From contig JAJEKV010000225.1 of NCBI GenBank assembly GCA_021234155.1, positions 310,001-374,000 on the forward strand: a stretch of 64,000 bases of DNA, in the 5' to 3' direction. The stretch comes from Isoetes taiwanensis. Its lineage: Eukaryota; Streptophyta; Lycopodiopsida; Isoetales; Isoetaceae. Shown here in pieces: positions 22,000-34,100 of the stretch. The translations under genes and the position numbers were made by a program. The stretch's first letter is position 1; the number at the start of each line of letters is the position of its first letter. The notes under the pieces were generated by a model. That model was not told where the DNA came from. It ran no database searches and was given only the letters and a program-made list of their open reading frames with translations.

Positions 22000-24900
22000 C
22001 TACTTTGTCGACCATGAGGCTTGGCGTTTTGATAAGTTCTCTGGACCCGATCTTGGATTTTTGAACCTGCTTTCGAAGCAAGTTACTTGAATGCGGATTC
22101 AAGCGCCGGATAGGGAAACCAGAGCTCGGGAGGGAGGGGGACATTGGCATTTGCCCTACAATAACGGCAAGGCCGCGAGGGGGTTTGCGTTTTGGAGGCC
22201 ATACCCTAGCCAGATTGGACGGGATCTTGCACAATGTCATGAGGTAGTGGGAGGCATTGGCCGGAAGGCGGAGCCCTAAAACCTTCGAGGAAGAAGTTCG
22301 TCCCAAAGATCCCTCACGGAGGGTCCTTGGCCCGCGGACGGGCAACTCTCCCACCCGGGGCGTGATCGACTCTTCCAGCGGACTCGAAACATCGACATTA
22401 CCACGGAGACCAAGTTTAGGTGGGCGAAGACCACCCTGCTCCGGAAGTGCCAAAGTAGCTCATGTCCAACACATTAAGTAGTGAATTGGCCTTAGCGGAG
22501 GGTGCGAGAATCTTTTGCCATGTAGAGGGTTAGTGTTTTCTTTTGCTGCAAAAATGACCATGTAACTTAGTCCCTAGGGTAATTTCGCTGGCCCCGGACG
22601 ACATGGCGAAGTCAAATCTCCATTAGAGCCTTTATCTTGCCCCGAACGACAAAACACTTGGATTTCTACGATTCATTGCGGGGACACTTCTTGGAGGATA
22701 TGTTCTCGGGACAGATTTTGAATTTTCTTGAGCCTGCTTTCGAAGCAAGTTACTTGAATGGAGAATTCAGCGGTGGGATAGGAAACGAGGTTCGGGAAGG
22801 GAGGCATTGGCATTTGCCCTCCCGGAGGAGCTGCTGGTAGGAAAGCTTTTGCCTCGGTAAATCCAAACCCTATTTAAATGGGTTTCTATTGCTTCTTGTT
22901 TTCAAGCTGCGGCTTCCGACCATGTCTCAAGTGCAACTAAATAAAACTTCGACCTCCATAGCGTAAACCCTACAATAACCTAGCAACGCATACGGGGTTT
23001 ACGTTTTGGGGCCATACCTAGCCATTGGACCCGGGGATCTTGCACAATGTCATGAAGTAGTGGGAGGCGTTGGCCTTGAAAGGCGAGCCCTAAAACCTTC
23101 GAGGAAGAAGTTCGTCCCAAAGGTCCTCTGCGGAGGGTCCTTGGCGGGCGGGCAACTCTCCCACCCGGGAATGTGATCGACTCTTCCAGCGGTCTCGAAA
23201 CATCGACATTACCCTAGAGACCAAGTTTAGGTGGGCGAAGACCACCCCCGCTCCGGAAGCGCCAAAGTAGCTCATGTCCAACATGTTAAGTAGTGAATTG
23301 GCCTTAGCGGAGGTGCGAGGGAATCTTGCCATGTAGAGGGTTCGTGTATCTTTGCTGCAAAAATGGCCGTGTAACTTGGTCCCTAGGGTAATTTATTTGT
23401 TTGGACGACATGGCGAAGTCAAATCTCCATTCAGAGCCTTTGTACTGCCCTAGGAACGACAAAACACTTGGGTTTCTACGGTCGATTCAATTGCCGGGGA
23501 CACTTTCTTGGAGGGATATGTTCTCCGGACGGATCTTGAATTATCTTGAGCTGCTTTCGAAGCAAGTTACTTGAATGGAGAATTCAGCGGTCGGGAGACT
23601 CCCCTTCGGGAAGGGAAGCCCCTTTGCCGGTGAAGGGAGGTAGGAAAGCATCTTTGGGGGATTTGACCCCATCTCGGGCATGGTCCCAGGCATACAGAGA
23701 GAACTCCATGCAAAGTTTTAGGATGTGTTAGTCTCTCTTGGCGTAGGCCCGAGATGTAAACCCTACCAAACCCTAGGGTTTGGACCGGGCTTGTCCAAGT
23801 GGGCTCCAACATGCCAACGATCAAGAGGGCCGTGGAACTTGTCCCTAGGGTAATTTAGGTTCGGATGACATGGAGAGGTCGGATCGCATGCCCGGGGGGC
23901 CTCCTCCATGCCCCAAAATCAAAACGTGCCACCTAAATGCCACTCCAAAGTGGTGAGCGGTGGCCATCCCAATCAAAAATCGAGGGCCTAAAGCTCACCC
24001 GGAAATGTTGGCAAATTTTTTGACATGGCTTCGGGGCCACTTGGCAAGCCAGGCTGGCTGAAAACCATGATTTTTCCCACCCATGCATTAATCATGAATT
24101 TGGATCATAAACACAAAGAAAATCTTGGAGATAAAGCCCCTTTCGAAAAAAGGTGAAATCTTGGCGGGGATGACCCCATCTCGGGCATGTCCCCGGCATA
24201 CTAGCGAGAGAACTCCATGCAAAGTTTGGATGAGAAAATGTAAACCCCGCAATAGAAGCTTGAATGGAGAAAGGAGAGGCATGAGGCGATGGCCCGAGCC
24301 AACCCCTTAGGATTACCGGTAGCGTCCCCTCTTGAAGAGTGGAGCTAGCTTTTGCTTCTCGGGTGGTCACATGTATACCACCTAGCAGTCCTAGTCTTTG
24401 CTATTCTCCTTCGATCTTCTACTATGGGGCCTCGGGGTGACCCCAAGTATCTTGTTTCTTGAGGCTAGTCCAAGTGAAGGGGCCCGGGGCGGGCTGGACC
24501 CCACTCGGAGGCGAGAATTTCCGATGGCTCGCCAATGGACCGGAACATCCCCATTACCTAGGAGACCAAGTTTAGGTGAGGGGAGGAAGACCATCCCTTC
24601 TCCAAGAAACGCCAAAGTAGGTGGTTTACTACACACTTGTAGTCAATTGGCATGGAGGTGGATCTTTGAATACCTCCTAGTGGGGGTAAGTGATTGATCC
24701 CACAGGGGAAAACTGGTAGTGGAACTTGTCCTCTAGGGTAATTTCGGCGTTCAGATGATGTGGATAGTCGGATCGCCAATCCGGGGGCCTCCTCCATGCT
24801 CCAAAATAAAAAACGTGGTCTAAACCACATTCGGGGCCAGCGGTGGCCATCCCAATCAAAATCGAGGGTCTAAAGCTCAGCCCGAAAATACGGGGGATTT

Positions 24901-26700
24901 TCCTGTCTTTCGGGACCACTTGGCAAGCCAGCTGGCTGAAAATCAGGATTTTTCCCGCCCCATGCATTAATTATGAATTTCCGACATAAACACAAAAAAA
25001 ACCAGGATAAAAATCGGGTCTCGAAAAAGGTGAAATCTTGGCGGGATATGCAACATGGCCTTTGCACATGCAAGAGAAAATGCACCGGCAATAGAAGCAC
25101 AAGCAGAGGCATGAGGCGAGCTTCGAGCCAACCCCCTTTACCGGAGGCCACTTGGTCGATAACGTCCCACCGAGCGGTGGAGCTAGCTTTTTTCTTCTCG
25201 TGGTCACATCCTAGTGCTCCTATTGTCACTTCAATCTTCTACGGGGCCTCGGGGTGAACCCCAAGTATCTTGTTCTTGCCAGGCTAATCCAAAGGCTGAG
25301 GGCCGAGGGCGGGCTGGACCCCCACTCCGGGCGGAGGCTGGCTCCGCCAATGGACCGGAACATCCCCATTACCTAGGGGACCAAGTTTAGTGGTGAAGAC
25401 CACCCCTCTCAAAGCGCCAAAGTAGGTGGTTTACTACACACGTGTAGTCAATTGGCATGGAGGTGGATCTTTGAATACCTCCTAGTGAGGGGTAAGTGAT
25501 TGATCCCACAGGAAAACTCGGCCAGTGGAACTTGTCCCCTAGGGTAATTTCGCCGTAAGGGACGGACAGCGGCGAGGTCGGATCGCCAATCCGGGGGCCT
25601 CCTCCATGCCCCAAAATCGAAAGCGTGGTCTAAACCTTGTCCAAGGCCAGCGGTGGCCATCCCAATCAAAAATCGAGGTCTAAAACTCATCCGAAATACC
25701 GGGGATTTTCCTATACTCTCGAGGGCCACTTGACAAGCCAGCTGGCTGAAAACCAGGATTTTTCCTGCCCCATGCATTAATTATGAATTTCGAACATAAA
25801 CACACAAAAAAGCCACAGGATAAAAATTCGGGTCTCGAAAAAGGTGAAATCTTGGCGCGGGATGTGCAACATGACATTTGCACATACCTTGAAAAATGTA
25901 CCGCACAATAGAAACCACAGCAGAGGCATGAGGCGAGCTTAGAGCCAACCCCTTCCAGGAGACCAGGGTCATTAGCGTCCCTACTAGGTAGTGGGCTAGC
26001 TTTGCTTCTCCGTGGTCACATGTATACCACCTAGCAGTCCTAGTCTTGCTATTCTCACTTCAATCTTCTACCCGGGGGCCTCGGGGTGAACCCCAAGTAT
26101 CTTGTTCTCATGAGGCTAGTCCAAGGCAGGGGGGGGAGGGGGCTCCCTGGACCCCACTCGGGAGGCAGAGGCTGGCTCCGCCAATGGACCCGGAACATCC
26201 CCATTACCTAGGGGACCAAGTTTAGGTGGGCAGAAGACCACCCCTCTCCAAAAAGCGCCAAAGTAGGTGGGTTTACTACACACTTGTAGTCAATTGGCAT
26301 GGAGGTGGCTCCTAGTGAGGGGTAAGTGATTGATCCCACAGGAAAACTTCGTGAGTGGAACTTGTCCCCTAGGGTAATTTCGCCGTTCGGACGACCTTGG
26401 CACAGGTCGGATCGCCAATCCGGGGCCTCCTCCATGCCCCAAAATCAAAACGTGGTCTAAACCTTGTCGGGGAAGCTGGCCAGCCATCCCAAAAAAATCG
26501 AGGGTCTAAAACTCATCCCGGAAATACTGGGGATTTTCCTATACTCCGAGGGGCTACTTGGCAAACCAGCTGGCTGAAAACCAGGATTTTTCCCTGCCCC
26601 ATGCATTAATTATGAATTTAGAGCATAAACACAAAGAAAAGCCACGGATAAAAATCGGGTCTCGAAAAAGGTGAAATCTTGGCGGGGATGTGCTGACATG
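22000..26700 (+). repeat. Tandem array with units of about 0.8 kb
   Basis: Landmark CCAAGTTTAGGTGGGCGAAG recurs near 22409, 23220, 24567, 25381 and 26215 with small changes, giving spacings near 811, 1347, 814 and 834. CATGCATTAATTATGAATTT recurs near 24083 (variant), 24961, 25770 and 26600. Units also share GGTAATTTCG and GCCTCGGGGTGA blocks. The first two units form an older or different subtype. Many differences are small G/C indels. Open frames on both strands repeat with the unit and look fortuitous. Confidence 0.85.
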
Positions 26701-26935
26701 GCTGCATCATGAGAGAAAATGCACCAGCATATATACCTTCGAGGAGACTCCCCTTCACAAGAAAGGGACCACCCGTCGAGGTGCACGGTGTTTGCTACCA
26801 GTGATCACATCCAAGGTCCATGTCACCATCATCTAGCCATGTCACCTAAAAATTTGCCAACATCACCCAATGAAAAAGACCAAAGATGGACATCTTTGGT
26901 TTTTAACCTAGTCAAAACTTAACCTTGCTTACTTG

Positions 26936-27870
26936 GCATGCCATGTCACCACTTGGGGTGCCTAGGTGGCATGCTTGAGACTAGGTGGCATGCCCGAGCC
27001 ACCTTGGCATGTTGGAGCTGCATGGCATGTTGGGACCACCTTGGCATGTGGAGCCCCGTGGCATTATGGAGTCCCATTGGCATGTTTGAGCCACCTTGGC
27101 ATGTTGGAGCCTAGGTGGCATGTTTGAGCCCACCTTGGCATGTTTGAGCCACGGCATGTTTGAGCACGGGTGGCATGTTGGAGCCTAGATGGCATGTTTG
27201 AGCCACCTAGGAATGTTGGAGCCTAGGTGGCATGTTGGAGCCGGATGTGGCATATTTGAGCCACCTTGGCAAGTTGGACATAGGGTGGTATGTTGGGCCC
27301 AGCTTGGCATGTTTTGAGCCGCGTTGGAGCCTAGGTGGCATGTTTGAGCCATTTTGTCATATTTGCGACCCTAGGTGGCATGTTTGAGCCACCTTGGCAT
27401 GTTTGAGCCTAGGTGGCATGTTGGAGCCTAGGTGGCATGTTTGAGCCCACCTTGGCATGTTTGAGCCACATGGCATGTTTGAGCCTAGGTGGCATGTTGG
27501 GAGCCTAGGTGGCATGTTTGAGCCACATTGGAATGTTTGAGCCTAGGTGGCATGTTGGAGCCACCTTGGCATGTTGGAGCCTAAGTGAGCCTGCATGGCA
27601 TGTTTGAGCCTATGTGGCATGTTTGAGCCACCTAGGAATGTTGGAGCCTAGGTGGCATGTTGGAGCCCACGTGGCATTTTTGAGCCACCTTGGCAAGTTG
27701 GAGCATAGGTGGCATGTTGGAGCCTGCGTGGCATGTTTGAGCACGTTGGAGCCTAGGTGGCATGTTTGAGCCATTTTGTCATGTTGGAGCCTAGGTGGCA
27801 TGTTGGAGCCACCTTGGCATGTTTGAGCCTAGGTGGCATGTTAGAGCCACCTTGGCATGTTGGTGCCCAC
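26936..27870 (-). repeat. 19-bp minisatellite, inverted copy in the CACTA-like element
   Basis: This is the same unit as at 1050-4362 and 31690-34525 but in reverse complement (GAGCCTAGGTGGCATGTTG, GAGCCACCTTGGCATGTTT). It abuts the right subterminal repeats of the CACTA-like element, so the minisatellite is element cargo here. Confidence 0.93.
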
Positions 27871-27879
27871 GTTATGCAA

Positions 27880-28640
27880 AAATAGGTGTTAAGTAATTGA
27901 AGTAGTTGAAGTAACTTGTGTTACATGGAATACTAGTATAAGAACATGTGATCGTTGTAGCGTGCATCACATGTAGCAAAATCAAGTACTACGTCCCTAC
28001 CACTATAAAGACCCTCGTGATATGGAAGGATAGGACATGTAGAGAATCAAGTACTCTTTTCCTACTTCTATAAAGACATGTGAGAATAGAAGTATTACAC
28101 ATGTCGTATAATTCATGTATTCTTTTTCTACAATGCCTTAGCAAATAAAGTACTACGTCCTACTACTATAAAGACATGTGACATGGAAGCATATGACATG
28201 TAGAGAATCAAGTATTCTTTTCGACTTCTATAAAGACATGTGACAATAGAAGTATTACACATGTCGTAATTCATGTATTCTTTCCTACAATGCCTTAGCA
28301 AAAAAAAGTACTTTGTCCTACTACTATAAAGACATGTGAATGGAAGTATAGGACATGTAGAGAATCAAATATTCTTTCCTACATCTATAAAGACATGTGA
28401 CAATAGAATTATTAGACATGTAGAAATTCAAGTACTCTTTCCTACAGTGGATTGTATTATAAAATGACATGTCACAATAGAAGAAACTACAAAACAACAG
28501 TGGATGTTTTAGTCCACTGAAAAAAGAACACCATTATCGAACAAAACCATACCTTCACAAATCCACATGTAGGATTCTTTGAAAACAGGACATGTAGACC
28601 TACCAAAACTGATGTTTTCAACAGTGGACCAAAAACCGGG
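27880..28640. repeat. Right subterminal repeats of the CACTA-like element
   Basis: Diverged blocks of about 120-170 bp repeat words such as ATAAAGACATGTGA, GACATGTAGAGAATCAAGTA and ACACATGTCGTA. The final 150 bp (ACAACAGTGGATG, AACAGTGGACC) mirror the left end. Confidence 0.75.
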
Positions 28641-28938
28641 GTGAGTGTGCTTCGTCTCTATACTCCCCGACTATATAAAATTGGTAACTCTATGTTCTTT
28701 AAGTAGGCCATATGTTTGAGATTTATGAATTGAGATTATTGATAGAGAGGCGAAAAAACTCCTTCACTGAGTCCATATAGTTGGCGAATGTGGTAGAAGA
28801 GGGAAAGCTTCTCTAAAAAAATTTGGCGAATTAATCTCACTATTTTACTAAAGGAAACCTACTAAGCATAGTGGCAATTTTTTCAAAAGTCCAAAAATAT
28901 AGCAATTTTGCGATAAATAACCACTAAAATCAACACTG

Positions 28939-28946
28939 CTTGTAGC
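28939..28946 (+). repeat. 8-bp target-site duplication CTTGTAGC, right
   Basis: It is identical to 18306-18313 and directly follows the right inverted repeat ending CAACACTG. Confidence 0.92.
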
Positions 28947-29249
28947 CAAGGGTTTTGCACAGAAAAAAGGCTTAGATTATGATGAAGTCTTTGCTCCCGT
29001 AGCCAGAATGTCCACTATCAGATCAGTTATAGTTCTTGCTGCAATGAAAGGTTGGTTAATGTTTCAAATGGACACTAAATCTGTTTTTTTGAATGGTCAT
29101 TTGGAGGAAGAGGTCTATATGACACAACCCCCAGGATTTATTGTTCAAGGGAAGGAGCAGGTTTGTCATTTGAAGAAAAGCATTTATGGCTTGAAGCAGG
29201 CTCCAAGATGTTGGCATGCGAAAATTAATGTTTTCTTTCTTGGCTTGAG
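28947..29249 (+). pseudogene. copia RT N-terminal part, second piece
   Basis: RT resumes with KGFAQKKGLDYDEVFAPVAR, then FQMDTKSVFLNGHLEEEVYM (the first catalytic Asp motif QMDxKxAFLxG, here with Ser for Ala), GKEQVCHLKKSIYGLKQAPR and CWHAKINVFFLGL. It stops at a CACTATAACCCC terminus (29250). The missing remainder begins on the minus strand at 14310. Joined there, the spacing from the KI to the DPNLY block equals that of intact copia RT. Confidence 0.93.
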
Positions 29250-29268
29250 CACTATAACCCCAACATTT
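29250..29268 (+). mobile_element. CACTA-type terminus at the copia break
   Basis: CACTATAACCCCAACATTTG is nearly the same as the terminus at 14311, and both have the element's interior to the right. The flank is GAG here and, in copia sense, AGG at 14308-14310, consistent with a 2-3-bp duplication allowing for overlap. Confidence 0.7.
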
Positions 29269-29885
29269 GATGGCATATTCAACAAAACTTAGACTTATTA
29301 GGATATAATAAAAGCAGGGAATAACATTTTAAAATTATATGTCATGTTTAATTCTTCTTGATTCTTATAATTTTTATATGTTCTAATTATATAACTTTAT
29401 CTTTAAATTTAAAATATACTTGTTATAAAGGCATAAAATTGCTTTCTATACTAGTTTTCATGCGAATCTATTTAGAATTAGACATTTCAAGAATATAAAA
29501 TTTTAATTTTTAGTGATTTCTTAACAAATTTAAAATTTGTGAATCAGGATAATTTGAAAATGAAATATGATGGTTTGATAAGTGATTGACTTGAAATTAT
29601 ATGAGAGAATTTCACAATTTACAAACTCTTAGAACATTAAAAATATTTTAAAAGAGTGTTAGTTCAAAATTCTTTAAAAGATAGAAGTTTTGTTTTAAAG
29701 ATAGAAGTTTATATTTTAATAGCAAATATTGAATAGTTTATTATTGATAAAATTAATTAAAAATAAGCTGTACAATTTTTATAATTAAAACTTAAATGCA
29801 ATCATTTGATTCATTTCATCTAAACCTACATTTTAGAAAAATAACATTTTAATCATATAAAGTTTATTTTAGATGAAAAAAATTT
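29269..29885 (-). repeat. Left arm of a large foldback
   Basis: The reverse complement matches 30545-31130 at an estimated 95% or more. The arm is very AT-rich and non-coding. It begins directly behind the CACTA-type terminus. Confidence 0.9.
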
Positions 29886-30013
29886 CAGAGGCCATCTTCA
29901 GGGGACTGTAGAAGTTTTTATATCACCAAATCTACCAAATCAGTTTTTTGTATCACAATCCCCCTGAAAACTCCTACAGAAAACTCCTACAGTCCTCCTG
30001 AAGATGGCCTCTG
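29886..30013. mobile_element. 128-bp MITE, hAT-like
   Basis: The ends CAGAGGCCATCTTCAGG and its complement form inverted repeats that continue to about 34 bp with a 2-base gap. The flanks AAAAATTT and AAAATTTT resemble an 8-bp duplication with one mismatch, and the CAGNG start fits hAT. It is non-coding and lies at the edge of the foldback loop. Confidence 0.7.
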
Positions 30014-30544
30014 AAAATTTTAAGGTTAAAAGTTAAAATATTAAATTAAAAAAAAAAAGGACAAGAAAAATTGCTTACCTAGACTCCAAATCAAGAAGCC
30101 TAATCTCCATTCTACAAAAATCATACATTCTTGTATTTATAAGAATGTCTAAAAAGTAGATGATCGAGGAGATATACCATACAAAGAATATCACTCTTCT
30201 CAAGATCACAACCTTTCTCGCTAGAACTAGCATGCCTGAAAGAAAGACAAATATTATGATATAACTTGGGAAAAAAGAAAAAAATTAATCTTTCATAGTC
30301 TAGACAACATTATAGAAAAAACTTTGATAGAATTTAAGGAACAAGAAGAAGCAAGAGGAGAAGAAAAAATTCAAACTCTAAATTGTTGGAATAACATTGT
30401 TAACATTGTCAGATTATATATATTTTTATTTTTGTTGATTTTTATAAAATTTTCAGTTTATCTTTATATAAGAAGTATAACAGTTATAAAAATTTAAAAC
30501 TACTTTCTAAACTAACTATTACTTTAATCTATTTAAATTTAAAA

Positions 30545-31130
30545 CTTTCATCTAAAATGAACTTTATATGATTAAAATGTTATTTTTTCTAAAATGTAAG
30601 TTTAGATGAAATGAATCAAACGATTGCATTTAAGTTTTAATTATAAAAATTGAACAGCTTATTTTTAATTAATTTTATCAATAATAAACTATTCAATATT
30701 TGCTATTAAAATATAAACTTCTATCTTTAAAACAAAACTTCTATCTTTTAAAGAATTTTGAACTAACACTTTTTTTAAAGTATTTTTAAAGTTCTAAGAG
30801 TTTGTAAATTGTGAAGTTCTCTCATATAGTTTCAAGTCAATCACTTATCAAACTATCATATTTCATTTACAAATTATCCTGATTCACAAATTTTAAATTT
30901 GTTAAGAAATCACTAAAAGTTAAAATTTTATATTCTTGAAATGTCTAATTCTAAATAGATTCGCATGAAAATTAGTATAGAAAGCAATTTTATGCCTTTA
31001 TAACAAGTATATTTTAAATTTAAAGATAAAGTTATATAATTAGAACATATAAAAATTATAAGAATTAAACATGACATATAATTTTAAAATATTATTCCTA
31101 TTTATTATATCTGAATAAGTCCAAGTTTTG
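30545..31130 (+). repeat. Right arm of the foldback
   Basis: This is the reverse complement of 29269-29885 and the same sense as 1-530. The 30014-30545 loop has no gene. Confidence 0.9.
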
Positions 31131-34100
31131 TGGAATATGCCATTTTGGTCCACGGCTGAAAAAACAAGATAAAAATAGAATACTGATTGTTTTTGAAGAT
31201 TTGAAAAAAAAACCTACATGTAGTTATATGGAGGTGTGGTTTTTCAAGGATATGATGTAGTTTTTCTTAGGGAGCCAGTAGCTTTTTTTTTTTAAGAATG
31301 TTGTGGTTTCTTAAGGAGGTGTAGTCTCTTTTTTAAGATGTGTTGTTTTTTTCAGGGCCCTATGGTTTTTGAAGGGATTTTTTTTTTTTTAAGGTGGTGT
31401 TTTTAAGGTAGTGTTTTTTTGAGGTGTAGTTCTTTATGGCTTTCTAAGATCCATGTATGACCAAGTTATCCGCATGCCATTACTGCCACAAAATGGCGGC
31501 ATAAAAGAGCTGTATGCATGCTTGACACACTCACTAGCATTTGACTTCAGACATGTGTGTGCGTGTGAGCTTGTAGAGCGTGAAACTTGAAGACATCCAT
31601 CACTTGGCAACTTGTAGAAGACACATTGATACGAAGAACCAAAGATTGCCACTGGTTTGGCATCATATAGGCATTTCTTGAAGGATTCAAACATGCCACA
31701 CCCACTCTAACATGCCATGTGGGCTCCAACATGCCAAGGTGGCTCAAACATGCCACGTGGGCTCCAACATGTCACCTAGGCTCCAACATGCCAAGGTGGC
31801 TCAAACATGCCACGTGGGCTTCAACATGCCACCTAGACTCCAACATGCCACGTGGGTTCCAACACGCCACCTAGGTTCCAACATGCCACCTAGGCTTCAA
31901 CATGCCAAGGTGGCTCAAACATGTCACCTAGGCTCTGACATGCCACCTAGACTCAAATATGCCAAGGTAGCTCAAAGATGCCACGTGGGCTTCAACATGC
32001 CACCTAGGCTCCAACAAGCCAAGGTGGCTCACAACATGCCACCTAGGCTCCAACATGCCAAGGTGGATCAAATGTGACACCTAGGCTGCAACATGCCACC
32101 TAGGCTCCAACATGCCAAGGTGGCTCAAACATGTCAAGTGGCTCAAACATGCCCGTGGGCTCCAACATGCCACCTAGGCTCCAACACACCAATGTGGCTC
32201 AAACATGGCGGCTAGGCTCCAACATGCCACCTAAGCTCAAACATGCCATGTGGGCTCCAATATGCGACCTAGGCTCCAAAACACCAATGTGGCTCAAACA
32301 TGCCAGCTAGGCTCCAACATGCCACCTAAGCTCAAACATGCCATGTCGGCTCCAACATGCCACCTAGGCTCCAACATGCCAAGGTCCCAACATGCCAAGG
32401 TGGCTCAAACATGCCACATAGGCTCCAACATGTCACCTAGGCTCCAACATGCCAAGGTGGCTCAAACATGCCACCTAGGCTCCAATATGCCACCTAGGCT
32501 CAAACATGTCAAGGTGGCTCAAACATGCCAAGTGTGCCCCAACATGCCACCTAGGCTCCATCATGCCAAGGTGGCAGAAACATGCCAAGGTGCTCAAACA
32601 TGCCACCTAGGCTCAAACATGTCAAGATAGCTCAAACATGCCACGTGGTTTCCAATATGCCACCTGGGCTTCCACATGCCAAGGTGGCTCAAACATGCCA
32701 CCTAAGCTCCAACATACCACCTTGGCTCCAACATGCCAAGGTGGCTTCAACCTGCCACCTGGGCTCCAACATGCCAAGGTGGCTCAAACATGCCACGTAA
32801 CATGTCACCTTGGCTGCAACATGCCAAGCTCAAACATGCCACCTAGGCTCAAAGATGCCACCTAGTCTCAAACACACGTGGCGGCTCCAACATGCCACCT
32901 AGTCTCAAACATGCCACCTAGGCTCCAACATGCCAAGGTGGCTCAAACATGCCAAGGTGCTCAAACATGCCACCTAGGCTCCAACATGCCACCTAAGCTC
33001 AAACATGCCACGATGGCTCAAACATGCCACATGGTTTCCAACATGCCACCTAGGCTGCAACGTGCCAAGGTGGCTCAAACATGCCACCTAGGCTCCAACA
33101 TACCCCCAAGGCTCCAACATGCCAAGGTGGCTCAAACATGCCACCTAGGCTCCAACATACCACCGAGGCTCCAACATGCCAAGGTGGCAGATGTTAAGGT
33201 GGCTCAAACATGCCACCTAGGCCACCTAGGCTCAAACATGCCAAGGTGGCTCAAACATGCCACCTAGGCTCAAACATGCCAAGGTGGCTCAAACATGCCA
33301 CTTAGGCTCAAACATGCCAAGGTGGCTCAAACATGCCACCTAGGCTCCAACATGCCAACTAGGTTTAAACACGCCAAGGTGGCTCAAACATGCCACGCGA
33401 GCTCCAAGGCCACCTAGGCTCCAACATGCCAAGTTGGCTCAAACATGGCACGTGGGCTCAAACATGTCACCTAGGCTCTAAGATGCCAAAGTGGCTCAAA
33501 CATGCCACCTAGGATCCAATATGCCAAGGTGGCTCAAACATGCCATCTAGGCTCAAACATGCCAAGGTTGCTCAAACATGCCACATGTGCTCAAACATGC
33601 CAAGGTGGCTCAAACATGCCAAGGTGCTCAAACATGCCACCTAGGCTCCCAACATGCCACCTAAGCTCAAACATGCCACGATTGATCAAGCATGCCACGT
33701 GGTTTCCAACATGCCACCTAGGCTCCAACATGCCAAGGTGGCTCAAACATGCCACCTAGGCTCCAACATACCACCGAGGCTCCAACATGCCAAGGTGCCT
33801 CCAACCCCGCCACCTGGGCTCAAAAGATGCCAAGGTGGCTCAAACATGCCACCTAGGCTCAAACATGCCACCTAGGCTCAAACATGCCACCTAGGCTCAA
33901 ATATGCCAAGGTGGCTCAAACATACCACCTAGGCTCCAACATACTCAAACATGCCACCTAGGCCACCTAGGCTCCAACATGCCAACTAGGCTTAAACATG
34001 CCAAGGTGGCTCAAACATGCCACGCGAGCTCCAAGGCCACCTAGGCGCCAACATGCCAAGGTGGCTCAAACATGGCACGTGGGCTCCAACATGTCACCTA

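Larger units (their letters stand above)
18705..28649. mobile_element. CACTA-like element nested in the hAT element
   Basis: The ends CACACTGACCCC...TTTTTGGTCCACAGTTG and (reverse complement of the right end) CACACTCACCCC...TTTTTGGTCCACTGTTG agree at about 27 of 31 positions. They are flanked by a 3-bp duplication CTT (18702-18704 and 28650-28652). A 3-bp duplication, a CAC-type terminus and rich subterminal repeats fit CACTA/EnSpm, although the canonical CACTA start is changed to CACAC. No transposase was found in the 9.9 kb. The cargo is a ~0.8-kb tandem repeat (22.0-26.7 kb) and an inverted 19-bp minisatellite (26.9-27.9 kb). The element depends on enzymes made elsewhere. Confidence 0.75.
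18314..28938. mobile_element. hAT-type element inserted in copia RT
   Basis: The left end CAGTGATGATTTTAGTGG and the reverse complement of the right end CAGTGTTGATTTTAGTGG form an 18-bp inverted repeat with one mismatch. The flanking 8-bp duplication and the CAGNG start are hallmarks of the hAT superfamily. Subterminal GGCGATAA words occur near 18362, 18398 and 18436, with GCGATAA near the right end. The hAT part itself is only about 680 bp (18314-18704 and 28650-28938) and encodes no transposase, so it is non-autonomous. The rest is a CACTA-like element nested within it. Confidence 0.9.

Noticed and set aside
21977-26609. Many Pro/Arg/Ser-rich frames of 60-160 codons on both strands
   Set aside because: They recur with the ~0.8-kb tandem unit, are broken differently in each unit and carry no motif.
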